This document shows, piece after piece, positions 1-9,275 of a DNA stretch of 42,751 nucleotides. Source of the DNA: Prosthecobacter debontii. Lineage in GTDB: Bacteria > Verrucomicrobiota > Verrucomicrobiia > Verrucomicrobiales > Akkermansiaceae. The first letter of the stretch is position 1. Every line of letters starts with the position of its first letter. The position numbers and the translations under genes were made by a program. The stretch covers positions 1-42,751 of the forward strand of contig CAMBTP010000024.1 of assembly GCA_945870855.1 (NCBI GenBank), written 5' to 3'. The notes under the pieces were generated by a model that saw nothing but the letters and a program-made list of their open reading frames with translations, ran no database searches and had not been told where the DNA came from.

Positions 1-111
1 TTCATCCGCGAGCCGTGCGCTCGATGCCGTTGTAGCAGCAGGATTGTTCATCTCGCCGCATCATCTCGAGGCCATCCGTATCCAAGCTGAGGAGGTATAG
101 AATTTCTGTTT
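1..111. other. Unassigned left edge
   Basis: I see no supportable gene here. Both strands have short open stretches but none resembles a family I recognise. It precedes a run of dispersed repeats, so the first 384 bases of the window hold no gene that I can support. Confidence 0.4.
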
Positions 112-232
112 TCCGCCATCCGGCGGGAATCACGGACGACCGGTAGGGCAGAGGCGCCGCCCTCCGCCCTAGCTCACTTCTCCCGCCGGAGGCTAAATCT
201 CCCTCTTCCTCTTCGCTTCCCCATTTGTCAAA
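112..232. repeat. Partial REPIN-like elements (two fragments)
   Basis: Positions 112-141 match the inner right part of the dispersed element (CCGCCATCCGGCGGGAAT, then a GGACGACC start of the terminal hairpin) but stop abruptly. A new left end GGTAGGGC begins at 142 and runs through the core CCGCCGGAGGCTAAATCT without reaching a right end. This looks like one element inserted into or recombined with another. Confidence 0.7.
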
Positions 233-355
233 GGTAGGGCTGAGGCGCCGCCCTCCGCCCACTTCACTTTTCCCGCCAGAGGCTAAATCTTCCTCTTCGT
301 ATTCGATTTCCTATTCGCTGAAATCCACGGACGACCGGGCCGGATCGTCCCTACC
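233..355. repeat. REPIN-like element, full copy
   Basis: It begins GGTAGGGCTGAGGCGCC, has the core CCGCCAGAGGCTAAATCTTC, and ends with a hairpin GGACGACC...GGATCGTCC followed by CTACC. It lies 29 bases before the first gene, so it probably forms part of that gene's leader. Confidence 0.85.
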
Positions 356-384
356 ATCTGAAATTCTCCCTACTCCCGCCTCCC

Positions 385-1167
385 ATGCTCGCCTTCGTGC
401 ACATCCCCAAGACTGCCGGGACGACGCTGCATAAGGTGATCTCCCACCAGTATCCACGGGAGAAAATTTTCATTCACCACGATACCGAAGGCCCGCCGTC
501 CGCCGAACTGGCGGCGCGCATCGAAGCGCAAGGCGCCTCTGTGGTCATGGGTCATTTCAGCGTCGGTCTCCACGAATTCATCCCCTCGTTGCGCTACGTC
601 ACCTGCCTGCGCGATCCGATTCCGCGCCTCCTCTCCCACTACCGCCACGCCCTCTACGATCCCACCCACTACCTGCACCGCGAGGCAAAATCCCTCACCC
701 TTGCAGAATACGTTTCCTCCGGCCTCTCCGGCGAGCTTTCCGATGGCATGACCCGCATGTTGGCGGGTGTCGGGGACTTCCACCACGGCAAAGTCACTGA
801 TGAAACGCTCGTCCTCGCTCTCTCGAACCTCGAAACGCTCTTCGCCGCCATTATCCCCAGCGAACGCTTCGACGAAGGCCTCCTGCTTCTGGCCCGCGAC
901 CTCGGATGGAAATCACCTTTTTATCTCCGGAGGAAAGTCGGCCACAACCCCGGCACTACCACCCAACCCGATTCCGAAACATTACGCGCCATCGAGGAGC
1001 ACAACCGCCACGACCGCCAACTCTACGATCTCTGTTCCGCCCGCTTCGCCCAACGCGCCGACGCAGATACGGAGCTGCTTCGCCAACTCGCCCGCTTCCG
1101 CAAGACCAACTCGGCGCTCGGCAAGGCCGCCTTCCTCGCGCGTGAATTCAAGGCACGTTATCTCTGA
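385..1167 (+). CDS. Sulfotransferase family protein
   Basis: A 260-residue cytoplasmic sulfotransferase of the Sulfotransfer_2 type, expected to move sulfate from PAPS to a sugar hydroxyl. The 5'-phosphosulfate loop is seen as HIPKTAGTT at residues 6-14, and the 3'-phosphate site as RDPIPRLLSHYRH from residue 76, with Ser84 in the usual place. The length suits the family. The ATG at 385 is the first start after the upstream repeat and has no obvious Shine-Dalgarno. The next gene, a hexapeptide acyltransferase, follows 12 bases downstream. The family is clear; the acceptor is unknown. With two other sulfotransferases and a cysQ gene in the window it points to a sulfated glycan. Confidence 0.85.
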   Translation: MLAFVHIPKTAGTTLHKVISHQYPREKIFIHHDTEGPPSAELAARIEAQGASVVMGHFSVGLHEFIPSLRYVTCLRDPIPRLLSHYRHALYDPTHYLHREAKSLTLAEYVSSGLSGELSDGMTRMLAGVGDFHHGKVTDETLVLALSNLETLFAAIIPSERFDEGLLLLARDLGWKSPFYLRRKVGHNPGTTTQPDSETLRAIEEHNRHDRQLYDLCSARFAQRADADTELLRQLARFRKTNSALGKAAFLAREFKARYL

Positions 1168-1179
1168 GAGCCGCGAACC

Positions 1180-1743
1180 ATGAAAGACCTCGCCCTCAGC
1201 GCTATCCGCCTCGTCGGGCGTATCTGGTGCCGCTGCTTTGGCGCGGAGGTTCACCCCACCGCACTGATCCACGGCTTTCCTCGAATCGTCCTTAAACCGG
1301 GAGCCACCATCCGCATCGGCCCGGGAGTCACCATCAACGCGGCAGGCTGGGCAAACGCCCACAACGACGGACGCCGCACCGTCCTTTATGCAGGCCCCTC
1401 CGCCCTCATCGACCTTCACGAGAACTGCGGCATCTCTTCCTCCCGCATCATCGCCTATGAAAAAATCACCATCGGCGAGTCCTCCCTCATCGGCGCTGGC
1501 TCATTGATCTGCGATTCCGACATGCACGAGATTCCGCTCGGCTCCGAAAATCCCATCCGTGTCTCGCCCATCTCCATCGGAAAAGCCGTCTTTCTAGGAG
1601 CCAACACCACCGTCCTAAAAGGCGCGGAAATTGGCGATCATACTGTAATCGGCGCATCCTCCGTCGTCACAGGTAAAATCACCGCGGGATCCATCGCCGC
1701 CGGAAACCCCGCCCGTATCGTTCGCCAGCCTGCGGAAACCTGA
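1180..1743 (+). CDS. Hexapeptide-repeat (LbH) acyltransferase
   Basis: A 187-residue left-handed beta-helix acyltransferase of the WbbJ/maltose O-acetyltransferase type, expected to O-acetylate a sugar using acetyl-CoA. Imperfect hexapeptide repeats run from about residue 40 to 180. The likely catalytic His is in DSDMHEIP, and the C-terminal coil has the family signature AAGNPARIV. The ATG at 1180 comes 12 bases after the sulfotransferase stop, so the two are probably co-transcribed. It is one of four such enzymes in the window (one broken), in keeping with several distinct acetylation sites. The exact substrate cannot be read from sequence. Confidence 0.85.
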   Translation: MKDLALSAIRLVGRIWCRCFGAEVHPTALIHGFPRIVLKPGATIRIGPGVTINAAGWANAHNDGRRTVLYAGPSALIDLHENCGISSSRIIAYEKITIGESSLIGAGSLICDSDMHEIPLGSENPIRVSPISIGKAVFLGANTTVLKGAEIGDHTVIGASSVVTGKITAGSIAAGNPARIVRQPAET

Positions 1744-1756
1744 TTTTCTTCTCCCT

Positions 1757-1788
1757 TGAAGTTTGAAGTTTAAAATTTGAAATTTCAG
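1757..1788. repeat. AT-rich low-complexity repeat
   Basis: A short run of repeated words (GAAGTTTGAAGTTTAAAATT and similar) lies between two genes. Similar AT-rich words recur before the gene at 4257. It differs from the REPIN-like family and its function is unknown. Confidence 0.5.
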
Positions 1789-1799
1789 CTCCCCCACCC

Positions 1800-2918
1800 A
1801 TGCGCGTCGTCCTTGCCGCCGATTTTCCCGTCCATTGCCTCCCCGGCATGGAGGGCGGCACCGCAGGTCATCACGCCACCTGGCTCACCCCCCTCGCCCA
1901 AGAACTATCCGCCGTCCCTGGCTTCGATTTCCACTGGATTACCTGCACCAAGCTCGTTTCCAAATACCGCGAAATCCGCCACCTCAACCAAACCTTCCAC
2001 CTCCTCCCACGCGGTAAACTTTCCGTGGAAATGTTCACCCGCTTCCACCGCGAGCGACGCCTCATCGCCGCCCTCGTGCGGAAACTTCAGCCCGTCCTCT
2101 TCCACGCCTGGGGCACCGAGCAGGGATACGCCCTCGCCGCCAACGATTTCCGAGGACGCTCCCTCATTTCCCTCCAAGGCATCCTTACCGCCTACTGCGC
2201 GGCGAGTCCCATGCCGCTGCTCACACGAATCCAAGCCGCTGCGGAAAGAGCCGTCCTTGCGAAAGCAAAACATCTCACCGTTGAGTCCCCGTGGGGAGCC
2301 GATCACTTGCGGAAACTCGCACCCGCCGCCTCCATAGATCTGCTCGAATACGGTGCCGACCCCGCCTGCTTCGACATCGAACGGCAGATTCCCGAGAAAC
2401 CTGCCGCCGTCTTTCTTGGCTCCCTCACTCGCCTGAAAGGCGTCGATACCCTCCTCACCGCATTCACCGATCCGCAGCTCTCCGGTGTCGCCCTGCACAT
2501 CTACGGCGCTGGGGAAAAATGCTTCACTAAGGGAAACCACCCGCCGAACATCCATTTCCACGGTCACCGCCCGCGCGCCGAAGTCCTACAGGCCCTCTCG
2601 CGGGCATGGTGCCTCGTCCACCCCACCCGCGCCGACACCTCGCCCAACGCCGTAAAGGAAGCCCGCGTCATCGGCCTGCCCGTCGTCACTACTCTCGAAG
2701 GCGGCCAGACCCAATACATCACCCACGGGAAATCCGGCTACATCCACTCCCCCGGCGATATACAAGCCCTCATCCAAGGCGTCCTCGCCGCCACCGCCGA
2801 CCGCGAAACCTCCCTCCGCATGGGAGCCACGGATCAGGAGAAATGCCGCCACCTCCTCCAACCAGCCCGCACCGCGGAACTGCTCCTTAAAATCTACCAA
2901 AGGGTAGGGCAAAAATGA
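1800..2918 (+). CDS. Glycosyltransferase family 4 protein
   Basis: A 372-residue GT-B glycosyltransferase, probably cytoplasmic and membrane-associated, adding a sugar to a lipid-linked unit. The GT4 C-terminal domain is visible: FLGSLTRLKGVDTLLTAF marks the start of the second Rossmann fold, and HPTRADTSPNAVKEARVIG corresponds to the donor-binding region, with Glu in the E-x7-E position. The ATG at 1800 directly follows CCCACCC. The last codons and the TGA stop lie inside a dispersed element that begins at 2903, so the C-terminal VGQK is element-derived. The sugar specificity is not predictable. Confidence 0.88.
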   Translation: MRVVLAADFPVHCLPGMEGGTAGHHATWLTPLAQELSAVPGFDFHWITCTKLVSKYREIRHLNQTFHLLPRGKLSVEMFTRFHRERRLIAALVRKLQPVLFHAWGTEQGYALAANDFRGRSLISLQGILTAYCAASPMPLLTRIQAAAERAVLAKAKHLTVESPWGADHLRKLAPAASIDLLEYGADPACFDIERQIPEKPAAVFLGSLTRLKGVDTLLTAFTDPQLSGVALHIYGAGEKCFTKGNHPPNIHFHGHRPRAEVLQALSRAWCLVHPTRADTSPNAVKEARVIGLPVVTTLEGGQTQYITHGKSGYIHSPGDIQALIQGVLAATADRETSLRMGATDQEKCRHLLQPARTAELLLKIYQRVGQK

Positions 2919-2963
2919 CGAAGGCCTGTAGTCATTTTGGACTTGGGGCGAAGCCATCCAACC
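2903..2963. repeat. Hairpin block, copy A (direct repeat flanking cysQ)
   Basis: It starts GGTAGGGC and folds as AAAATGAC...GTCATTTT. A matching 61-base block lies at 3918-3978; only the last two bases differ (CC here, AA there). Each is followed directly by the same left end of a REPIN-like element. It supplies the TGA stop of the preceding glycosyltransferase gene. Confidence 0.85.
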
Positions 2964-3111
2964 GGTAGGGCGGACTCGGCCCGATCCGCCCTGATCACCT
3001 TCTTCCGCCGGAGGCTAATTCTTTCTCTTCCCAAGGACACTCCCGTTCCACGCTAAGCCCTTGCCGCCATCCGGCGGATAAGTGGGAGGATCGAGCCGAG
3101 TCCGCCCTACC
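2964..3111. repeat. REPIN-like element, symmetric-end copy
   Basis: Left hairpin GGGCGGA...TCCGCCC and a right end whose reverse complement nearly matches the left end, so this copy has true terminal inverted repeats of about 28 bases. The interior holds the core CCGCCGGAGGCTAA and the second module with CGTTCCACG and CCCTTGCCGCCATCCGGCGG. Confidence 0.85.
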
Positions 3112-3140
3112 ACCCCCCGACCCCCGATCCCCGAACAACC

Positions 3141-3914
<774 letters not shown>

Positions 3915-3917
3915 ATC

Positions 3918-4032
3918 GGTAGGGCAAAAATGACGAAGGCCTGTAGTCATTTTGGACTTGGGGCGAAGCCATCCAAAAGGTAGGGCGGACTCGGCCCGAT
4001 CCGCCCTGATTCCCTTCACCCGCCGGAGGCTG
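3918..4032. repeat. Hairpin block copy B plus truncated REPIN-like element
   Basis: Positions 3918-3978 repeat the hairpin block seen at 2903. The element left end follows at 3979 (GGTAGGGCGGACTCGG) and runs into the core CCGCCGGAGGCTG, but no right end follows. The rest of the gap, 4033-4256, shows only GAAACACCG-type words and an AT-rich repeat near 4217-4240. I see no gene or convincing promoter in it. Confidence 0.8.
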
Positions 4033-4256
4033 CACGGTGTTTCCGTAAAAGCGAAAAAACCAGCCGCGACGCACCGCATCTTTCTCTCTTCTCCCACCGA
4101 AACACCGACTCACGTGGTGCAAAGCCCTTTACGCGACGCGACTTCCTTAGAGTTTAAAACGACCTGTTAGCATAGCGAACAATACAAAACCTGCAAAGCC
4201 AGACCTCATAGCCATCAGGCAATTTAAAATTTAAAGTTTTCCACCTTTCTTCCTCC

Positions 4257-5837
4257 ATGGACTTCCAAAAACTCAAGGTCATCATCGTCGTCATTCTCTC
4301 GGCGATCGCCGCCGTGTATCTCGGCGTGGCTGCTGCGACTGCGCAGACCGTGGCGATCCTCTGGGTGGTGGGTATCTCGGGTGTGGTCTTCGTCCTTGCG
4401 CTGGGCAAAAATATCTGGCTGCTCATCGCCGCCGGTGCGGTCTTGAACGGCGGCCTGAATTTCTTGCCCGGATCGGTACCTCCCTGGTGGCTGGGAATGA
4501 TGATCACAGGCGGCATCTTCACCCTCCGCTTTGCCATGCGCAGAACCAACGAGTTTACCTGGAGGTGGAACTCCATGGATCTTGTGATCCTGCTCCACAT
4601 CGCCATGCTGGCGCAGGCCTTCCTCCGCAATCCTGTCGGCCTCTCGGTATTCGGTGGCGGCGGCGATGGCATGGTCGGAGGCAAGCCTTACATCACCCAC
4701 GGCTTTGCGATCGCCTGCTATGTGATGCTCTCCATGGTTCGGACGGACATGCGGATGTTCCGTATCGCCGTCATTGTGATGATCAGCTGCGCCTTTTTCG
4801 ATGGAACTACCGTCCTGATTGGGACTTTTATTCCCGCATTCGCTGCCATCGGCATTCAGTTCTATTCCGGTTTTTCGTTTACCGTGGCCCAGTCCGGTGT
4901 AGGTGCCGATGTGGCGGAGGGAAGAACAACCGAGGGTAAAACGGTCGGTGAAGATCTTGGGCAGGCCGCTTTCACCCTCTTCCGCCCGCTATCCACCCTG
5001 AACCCGCTCAACATACTTGGTTTTTCCATGATGTTCATTGCGGTCTTCTCGGTCATGATCAGCGGTTATCGCTCCTCCATGGGCCTCTTGGGCGTCTACT
5101 TCATTGTGTGTTCTCTGATCCGTCGCCGCTTCGCAGATGTCTTTGCCTCCATCGCTCTTGGGGTCATCGCCATCTGCGTGCTTTTCTTTATCGGCACAGA
5201 CAAACTCCCCAAAGCGGGTCAGCGCATCCTTTCCGTGCTGCCCATCCCAGGACTCGTGGATGAACAAGTGGCAGAAAACGCGGAAAGCAGTACTGAGTGG
5301 CGGGTGGAAATGTGGATGCTGGCACTCACCACCGACCGCTACATCTTCAACAAGATGCTTGGCGACGGCTTCGGCATGCGAAAGGACGAGATGGACGCCA
5401 TGATCGACTCCGCATTCGGTGACAAGCGGGCCGCGCGTGGCCTCGACAACCAAGAGGTCCTGATGCGGCGCGGCAGCTATCATGGCTTCCATGTCCAAAC
5501 GATCCGGATGACGGGATATGTGGGACTTCTAGCCGTCCTAATCCTTCTGGGCGTATTCTGGCGTCATGCTTGGAGTCATATCCAATATTTCCGGGGACGT
5601 CCGGAATGGGGATTTGTCCTCTTCGTATGCGTCCCCTTCCTGATCTATCCCTTCTACGCCATGCTGGTCTTCGGTGATTACCGCTTCGGATTTCCACGTG
5701 TGATCATCATGGCCGGGTTCCTGAAAATGCTTTGGAATATCCGCTATGCGGAGGCGAGGGAGTTCGCCTATCAGCAACAGCTTGAGGCAAACGAGGCTGC
5801 GGTGCAGCCGGTGCGGGCACTTCCCGGTAGGGCGTGA
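4257..5837 (+). CDS. O-antigen polymerase/ligase-like membrane protein
   Basis: A 526-residue inner-membrane protein with about ten or more hydrophobic segments and a large hydrophilic loop from about residue 330 to 420. The segment YHGFHVQTIRMTGYVGLL resembles the His-containing region after the large periplasmic loop of Wzy/WaaL-type enzymes, so it probably polymerises or ligates repeat units outside the inner membrane. It is the only such protein in the window and lies just before a flippase gene. The TGA stop at 5835-5837 is inside a REPIN-like element, so the last residues (PGRA) are element-derived. Polymerase and ligase cannot be told apart by sequence alone. Confidence 0.7.
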   Translation: MDFQKLKVIIVVILSAIAAVYLGVAAATAQTVAILWVVGISGVVFVLALGKNIWLLIAAGAVLNGGLNFLPGSVPPWWLGMMITGGIFTLRFAMRRTNEFTWRWNSMDLVILLHIAMLAQAFLRNPVGLSVFGGGGDGMVGGKPYITHGFAIACYVMLSMVRTDMRMFRIAVIVMISCAFFDGTTVLIGTFIPAFAAIGIQFYSGFSFTVAQSGVGADVAEGRTTEGKTVGEDLGQAAFTLFRPLSTLNPLNILGFSMMFIAVFSVMISGYRSSMGLLGVYFIVCSLIRRRFADVFASIALGVIAICVLFFIGTDKLPKAGQRILSVLPIPGLVDEQVAENAESSTEWRVEMWMLALTTDRYIFNKMLGDGFGMRKDEMDAMIDSAFGDKRAARGLDNQEVLMRRGSYHGFHVQTIRMTGYVGLLAVLILLGVFWRHAWSHIQYFRGRPEWGFVLFVCVPFLIYPFYAMLVFGDYRFGFPRVIIMAGFLKMLWNIRYAEAREFAYQQQLEANEAAVQPVRALPGRA

Positions 5838-5945
5838 GGCGCCGCCCTCCGCCCACTTCACCTTCTTCCGCCGGAGGCTAAATCTTCCTCTTCGATTCAT
5901 CATTCGCTGAGAACCACGGACGACCACGGCGGGATCGTCCCTACC
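5826..5945. repeat. REPIN-like element, full copy
   Basis: Left end GGTAGGGCGTGAGGCGCC, core CTTCTTCCGCCGGAGGCTAA, right hairpin GGACGACC...GGATCGTCC ending CTACC. It fills the gap between the polymerase and flippase genes, carries the former's stop codon and ends 9 bases before the latter's ATG. Confidence 0.9.
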
Positions 5946-5954
5946 CTATCCCAA

Positions 5955-7505
5955 ATGCTCACCCTCAGGCAGCTACTCCGCAGCCGGGCGGCGCGGATCG
6001 CGGGGTTTTCCTACACCGCCTTCGCCGCGAACTCCGTCTGCGGCCTCGTTTCCATCCCCCTTGCCGTCGCTTATCTTGGCAAGGAACAAATCGCCTTATG
6101 GACGCTTGTCACCCAGATCGTTTCCTACCTCGTGTGGATGGATCTCGGCGTCGGTTCCGCCGTAGGGCGGAAGATCGCGGATCCCATTGCCGCCGGGGAT
6201 CACAAGGAAACCAATGCCTGGTGGACCCTGTCCATGGTCGTCCTCGGTTCGCAGGGCATCCTACTTCTGGCTGTCGCCGCACTGGTGTGGCCGCTTTGGC
6301 TCGCTTGGTTCGGTATCACATCTACCCAGTACGGAGACGCCCTCTGGCTCTATGCTGCCGCCACCTTGAGCGCAGCCGTCTCCTTGCCGATGCGTGCGTA
6401 TCCGGGCTTACTGCTTGCCCAACAGCGGTATGCTTGGGTGCCAGCCTCCCAATGTCTCAGTCCGGTCTTCCAATTGGCGGTTTTCGCGTTTTTTCTCCAC
6501 GCAGGCTACGGCGTGAAATCCTACTTTCTCGCCATGATCGCCGGGCATCTCGCCGGTTGGGCATTGATGCTATTCGCCGTCCACTCCGGACCTGTGAAAG
6601 TCCGCTTCGCAAGGGCGGGGTTCACCCTTGGGCGGGCGCTTGATCTCTTCCGCTACAGCGGCTCCATTGCGCTCATCGGCCTCAGCCAAGCCTTCACCCA
6701 AACCCTCCCCTCCATCATTCTCGGGCGCTTCGGCGGCTTAGCTCTGGTCCCCGTTTACACCTTCTCAACCCGCATCCCGGAACTCCTTGGTAACCTCACC
6801 CATCGCACCACCATGGCGTTCTACCCGGCCATGCAGGCGCAGATCGTGGAGAACCGCCGGGAGCACTTCGCACATCAGTTCCGGGAAGTCCAGGGACTTA
6901 CCCTCTCGCTCGGACTGCTCGTAGCGGCCATCGTTCTCGCAGGCAACCGCACCCTCCTGTCCTGGCTTGCTGCACCCGATTTCTTCGTGGGTGATCATGC
7001 CAATCTCTGGTTCGCCGTCGCCGCCCTCATCCTCCCCTACGGCAGAACCTTCACGCACCTCCTCCAGCACTCCGGCGACATGGGAAAATCCTCCCTCGCC
7101 TCCCTTCTCACCGTACCCATCGCCGCCGCCCTCGGCTGGTGTGCCTACAAGAGCCACGGCATCACCGGCATGGCCGCCGTATTCGCGGTCATTCCTTCCC
7201 TCCTCATGGGCGCCTACGCCGCCGTCCGAGGCTCCCGCAACTGCGGTTTCCCCTTGCGCACGCTCTGCGGCAGCGGTGCAGCCCAGCTAGCTGCCTATCT
7301 TCTCATCCTGATCACTGCGGCGCTCTGGTGCCTCCAGCCCGAAGCCCCGAAGACCGAGACCCTCCTCTTCCATCGCCCCACCCTCCTGCCCGCCGTCCGT
7401 GAGTGGATCACCGGCATCGTTTTAATTACCTTCTCCCTCGCAATCTCCGCCCGCCACCTCCACCGCATCCGTAACGTCCCGCCCCGCTGCTCCCTGACCA
7501 CCTAG
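5955..7505 (+). CDS. Wzx-type polysaccharide flippase (MATE/MOP superfamily), copy 1
   Basis: A 516-residue polytopic membrane protein of the MOP exporter superfamily with about 12-14 hydrophobic segments, expected to flip lipid-linked repeat units across the inner membrane. The N-terminus has the family pattern of a conserved small-residue helix followed by SIPLAVAYLGKEQIALWTLV. It is clearly paralogous to the flippase at 11512: both share ISIPLAV, WWTLS, QG and GGLALVP blocks in the same order. It follows the polymerase gene with only a repeat between them. Which glycan each flippase serves is unknown. Confidence 0.85.
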   Translation: MLTLRQLLRSRAARIAGFSYTAFAANSVCGLVSIPLAVAYLGKEQIALWTLVTQIVSYLVWMDLGVGSAVGRKIADPIAAGDHKETNAWWTLSMVVLGSQGILLLAVAALVWPLWLAWFGITSTQYGDALWLYAAATLSAAVSLPMRAYPGLLLAQQRYAWVPASQCLSPVFQLAVFAFFLHAGYGVKSYFLAMIAGHLAGWALMLFAVHSGPVKVRFARAGFTLGRALDLFRYSGSIALIGLSQAFTQTLPSIILGRFGGLALVPVYTFSTRIPELLGNLTHRTTMAFYPAMQAQIVENRREHFAHQFREVQGLTLSLGLLVAAIVLAGNRTLLSWLAAPDFFVGDHANLWFAVAALILPYGRTFTHLLQHSGDMGKSSLASLLTVPIAAALGWCAYKSHGITGMAAVFAVIPSLLMGAYAAVRGSRNCGFPLRTLCGSGAAQLAAYLLILITAALWCLQPEAPKTETLLFHRPTLLPAVREWITGIVLITFSLAISARHLHRIRNVPPRCSLTT

Positions 7506-7649
7506 TCCGCCATCGAAAAATGTATTATGAGCACAAATATGTTTCTACGGATCTAAATTGGGTTTCAAATTTCTTTCTTCCATCTGCGTGTATCCGCGTC
7601 CATCTGCGGTTAAATTCTTTTCGGTAGCCGCACCGCGTCACATCCCATC
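7506..7649. repeat. Short gap with CATCTGCG word repeats
   Basis: Positions 7580-7617 contain CCATCTGCG, TATCCGCG and again CCATCTGCG in tandem. This is a different low-complexity repeat from the REPIN-like family. No gene or clear promoter is visible in the gap. Confidence 0.45.
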
Positions 7650-8642
7650 GTGAAATCATTCCTCAAATCCCTGCGCACCCGCTACGCTTTCTACCGGCAA
7701 TGCTATCTCGACGCGAAGCGTTTCCGGGATTCCATCTCACCGGGCAAGCTCGGCCCCGCAGCCGCTGTCGCCCGCATCGAGGGCGACATCGTTCGCCAAT
7801 ACCACGTCATCGAGAAAGGTCTCACCATGCAGGACTTCCGACCAGGCTTCGGCAAGGATGTGGTGCGCGGACTTGTCCGGTCGATGCGCGCCATGGAGAA
7901 GCATCCCTGCGCCGCACGCTGCGATTCCGGTCAGCTCGCCGCCGCCCGGGCGACTCTGCGGGAATACCACGAGCGCCATGCCGCGCTGGGGCACGACATA
8001 AGCGAGATCCTCCCGGACAACTGCCGCGATCTCTGGGAAAATGCCACGCCGGGCGACGGTGGTAGTCGTCCCTTCACCCCGGTCGCTCCTGGTGACGCGG
8101 ACGCTTTCGAGCGCGTTGTCCGTTCACGCGCCAGCGTCCGCAGCTTCGATGCGGCTCGCACCCCGTCCCGCGAAACGATCATGGCAGCCGTTGATCTCGC
8201 GATGCGCTCTCCCTCCGTCTGCAACCGCCAGACAGCCCGCGTCCATGTCTTCACCGGTGCCGACGCCCAGCGCGCTCTCTCCTTCCAATCCGGCAACCGC
8301 GGCTTCGGGCACCGGATCCCCATGGTGATCATCGTCACCTCGGATCTCCGCTACTTTACCGGCACCGCTGAACGCTATCAGGGATGGATCGACGGTGGCA
8401 TGTTCTCCATGCTCCTCCTCCTCGCCCTCCATACCCAAGGTCTTGGTGCGGTGTCCCTGAATTGGTCGGTCAACAACGAGCGCGACCGCGAACTACGCAA
8501 AGCCGTCACCATCCCGGAATATGAGCGGGTCATCATGTTGATTGGCTGTGGCTATCCTGCCCAAAATGCACTGATTCCTGTGTCGCTGCGCCGCGCCGGA
8601 TCAGAAATCACACGCTGGAACTTTCCGGTTGTTCCTACCTGA
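7650..8642 (+). CDS. Nitroreductase-family flavoprotein
   Basis: A 330-residue protein. About 130 N-terminal residues of unassigned helical sequence precede a nitroreductase fold: RSRASVRSFDAARTPSRE starts the domain with the typical R-x-S-x-R FMN contact, followed by MRSPSVCNRQTARVHVF and, near the C-terminus, GLGAVSLNWSVNN. It probably binds FMN and uses NAD(P)H. Nitroreductase-family proteins occur in polysaccharide loci with pyruvyl transferase family proteins, and one lies at 9276, but the role there is not something I can state. The start is a GTG at 7650; no better ATG lies upstream. Confidence 0.75.
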   Translation: MKSFLKSLRTRYAFYRQCYLDAKRFRDSISPGKLGPAAAVARIEGDIVRQYHVIEKGLTMQDFRPGFGKDVVRGLVRSMRAMEKHPCAARCDSGQLAAARATLREYHERHAALGHDISEILPDNCRDLWENATPGDGGSRPFTPVAPGDADAFERVVRSRASVRSFDAARTPSRETIMAAVDLAMRSPSVCNRQTARVHVFTGADAQRALSFQSGNRGFGHRIPMVIIVTSDLRYFTGTAERYQGWIDGGMFSMLLLLALHTQGLGAVSLNWSVNNERDRELRKAVTIPEYERVIMLIGCGYPAQNALIPVSLRRAGSEITRWNFPVVPT

Positions 8643-8649
8643 TCGCCAT

Positions 8650-9236
8650 ATGCTCGGACGAATTTTCAAAATGATACGCCAGCAACGAATCGCTCGGCAA
8701 AAAAAATCAATACCCGACTTGCCAATGGCACCTTGCGCATCGGCAAAGGAACGAGGGCGATCTACGGAAATCTCGATTTTACCGGTGATGGTTCGATACA
8801 TTTTGGAGAGGATTGAAACCTGAAGAACAATTTCGCGGTGCGCCTTCCGGAATCACAAATCACCGTAGGCAATCGCTGTTTCATTGCTGCGGGAACCATG
8901 GTTCTAGCAGCCGATTACGTCGAGATCGGCAACGACGTCCTCATTGGTGAAGGATGTTACATATCCGACAATGACGGTCACTCACTTGATCTTGATATTC
9001 GCAAACAGGATGTAGCCAATCGCCGGAAGTGTCTCAAAGTTTGGGACGGCATTGCGGCTGTACCAGTGATAATCGGAGACAACGCTTGGATCGCGCCACG
9101 CAGCATCATTCTCAAAGGTGTCACAATTGGGCGGGGAGCCGTGATCGGCACTGGCAGTGTCGTCACCAAGAATGTGCCTCCGATGACGCTCGCCGCAGGC
9201 AATCCCGCGCGCATCATCCGTGCCCTCGATTCTTAA
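8650..9236 (+). pseudogene. Hexapeptide acyltransferase, frameshifted and interrupted
   Basis: The C-terminal two thirds, readable from a GTG at 8838, is a typical LbH acyltransferase with catalytic-type His in SDNDGHSLDL and the end AAGNPARIIR. Upstream, an ATG at 8650 encodes MLGRIFKMIRQQRIARQKK and reaches a run of eight A at 8699-8706. A -1 shift there continues into plausible beta-helix sequence (INTRLANGTLRIGKGTRAIY), which then meets an in-frame TGA at 8814-8816 before joining the downstream frame. Two lesions (a lost A and a nonsense codon) suggest a pseudogene, although the 132-residue downstream part might still be translated. Sequencing error at the A-run is possible but does not explain the TGA. 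Confidence 0.7.
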
Positions 9237-9275
9237 CGTTAGTAACGTAACCGCAAGCCCCAGCAACCCTGATTC

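Noticed and set aside
2..262. Minus-strand open frame at the left edge
   Set aside because: Most of it is the complement of dispersed repeats and the rest matches no family I recognise.
8699..8706. Programmed -1 ribosomal frameshift at the A-run
   Set aside because: The restored frame still meets a TGA at 8814, so a frameshift alone would not give a full protein; decay is simpler.
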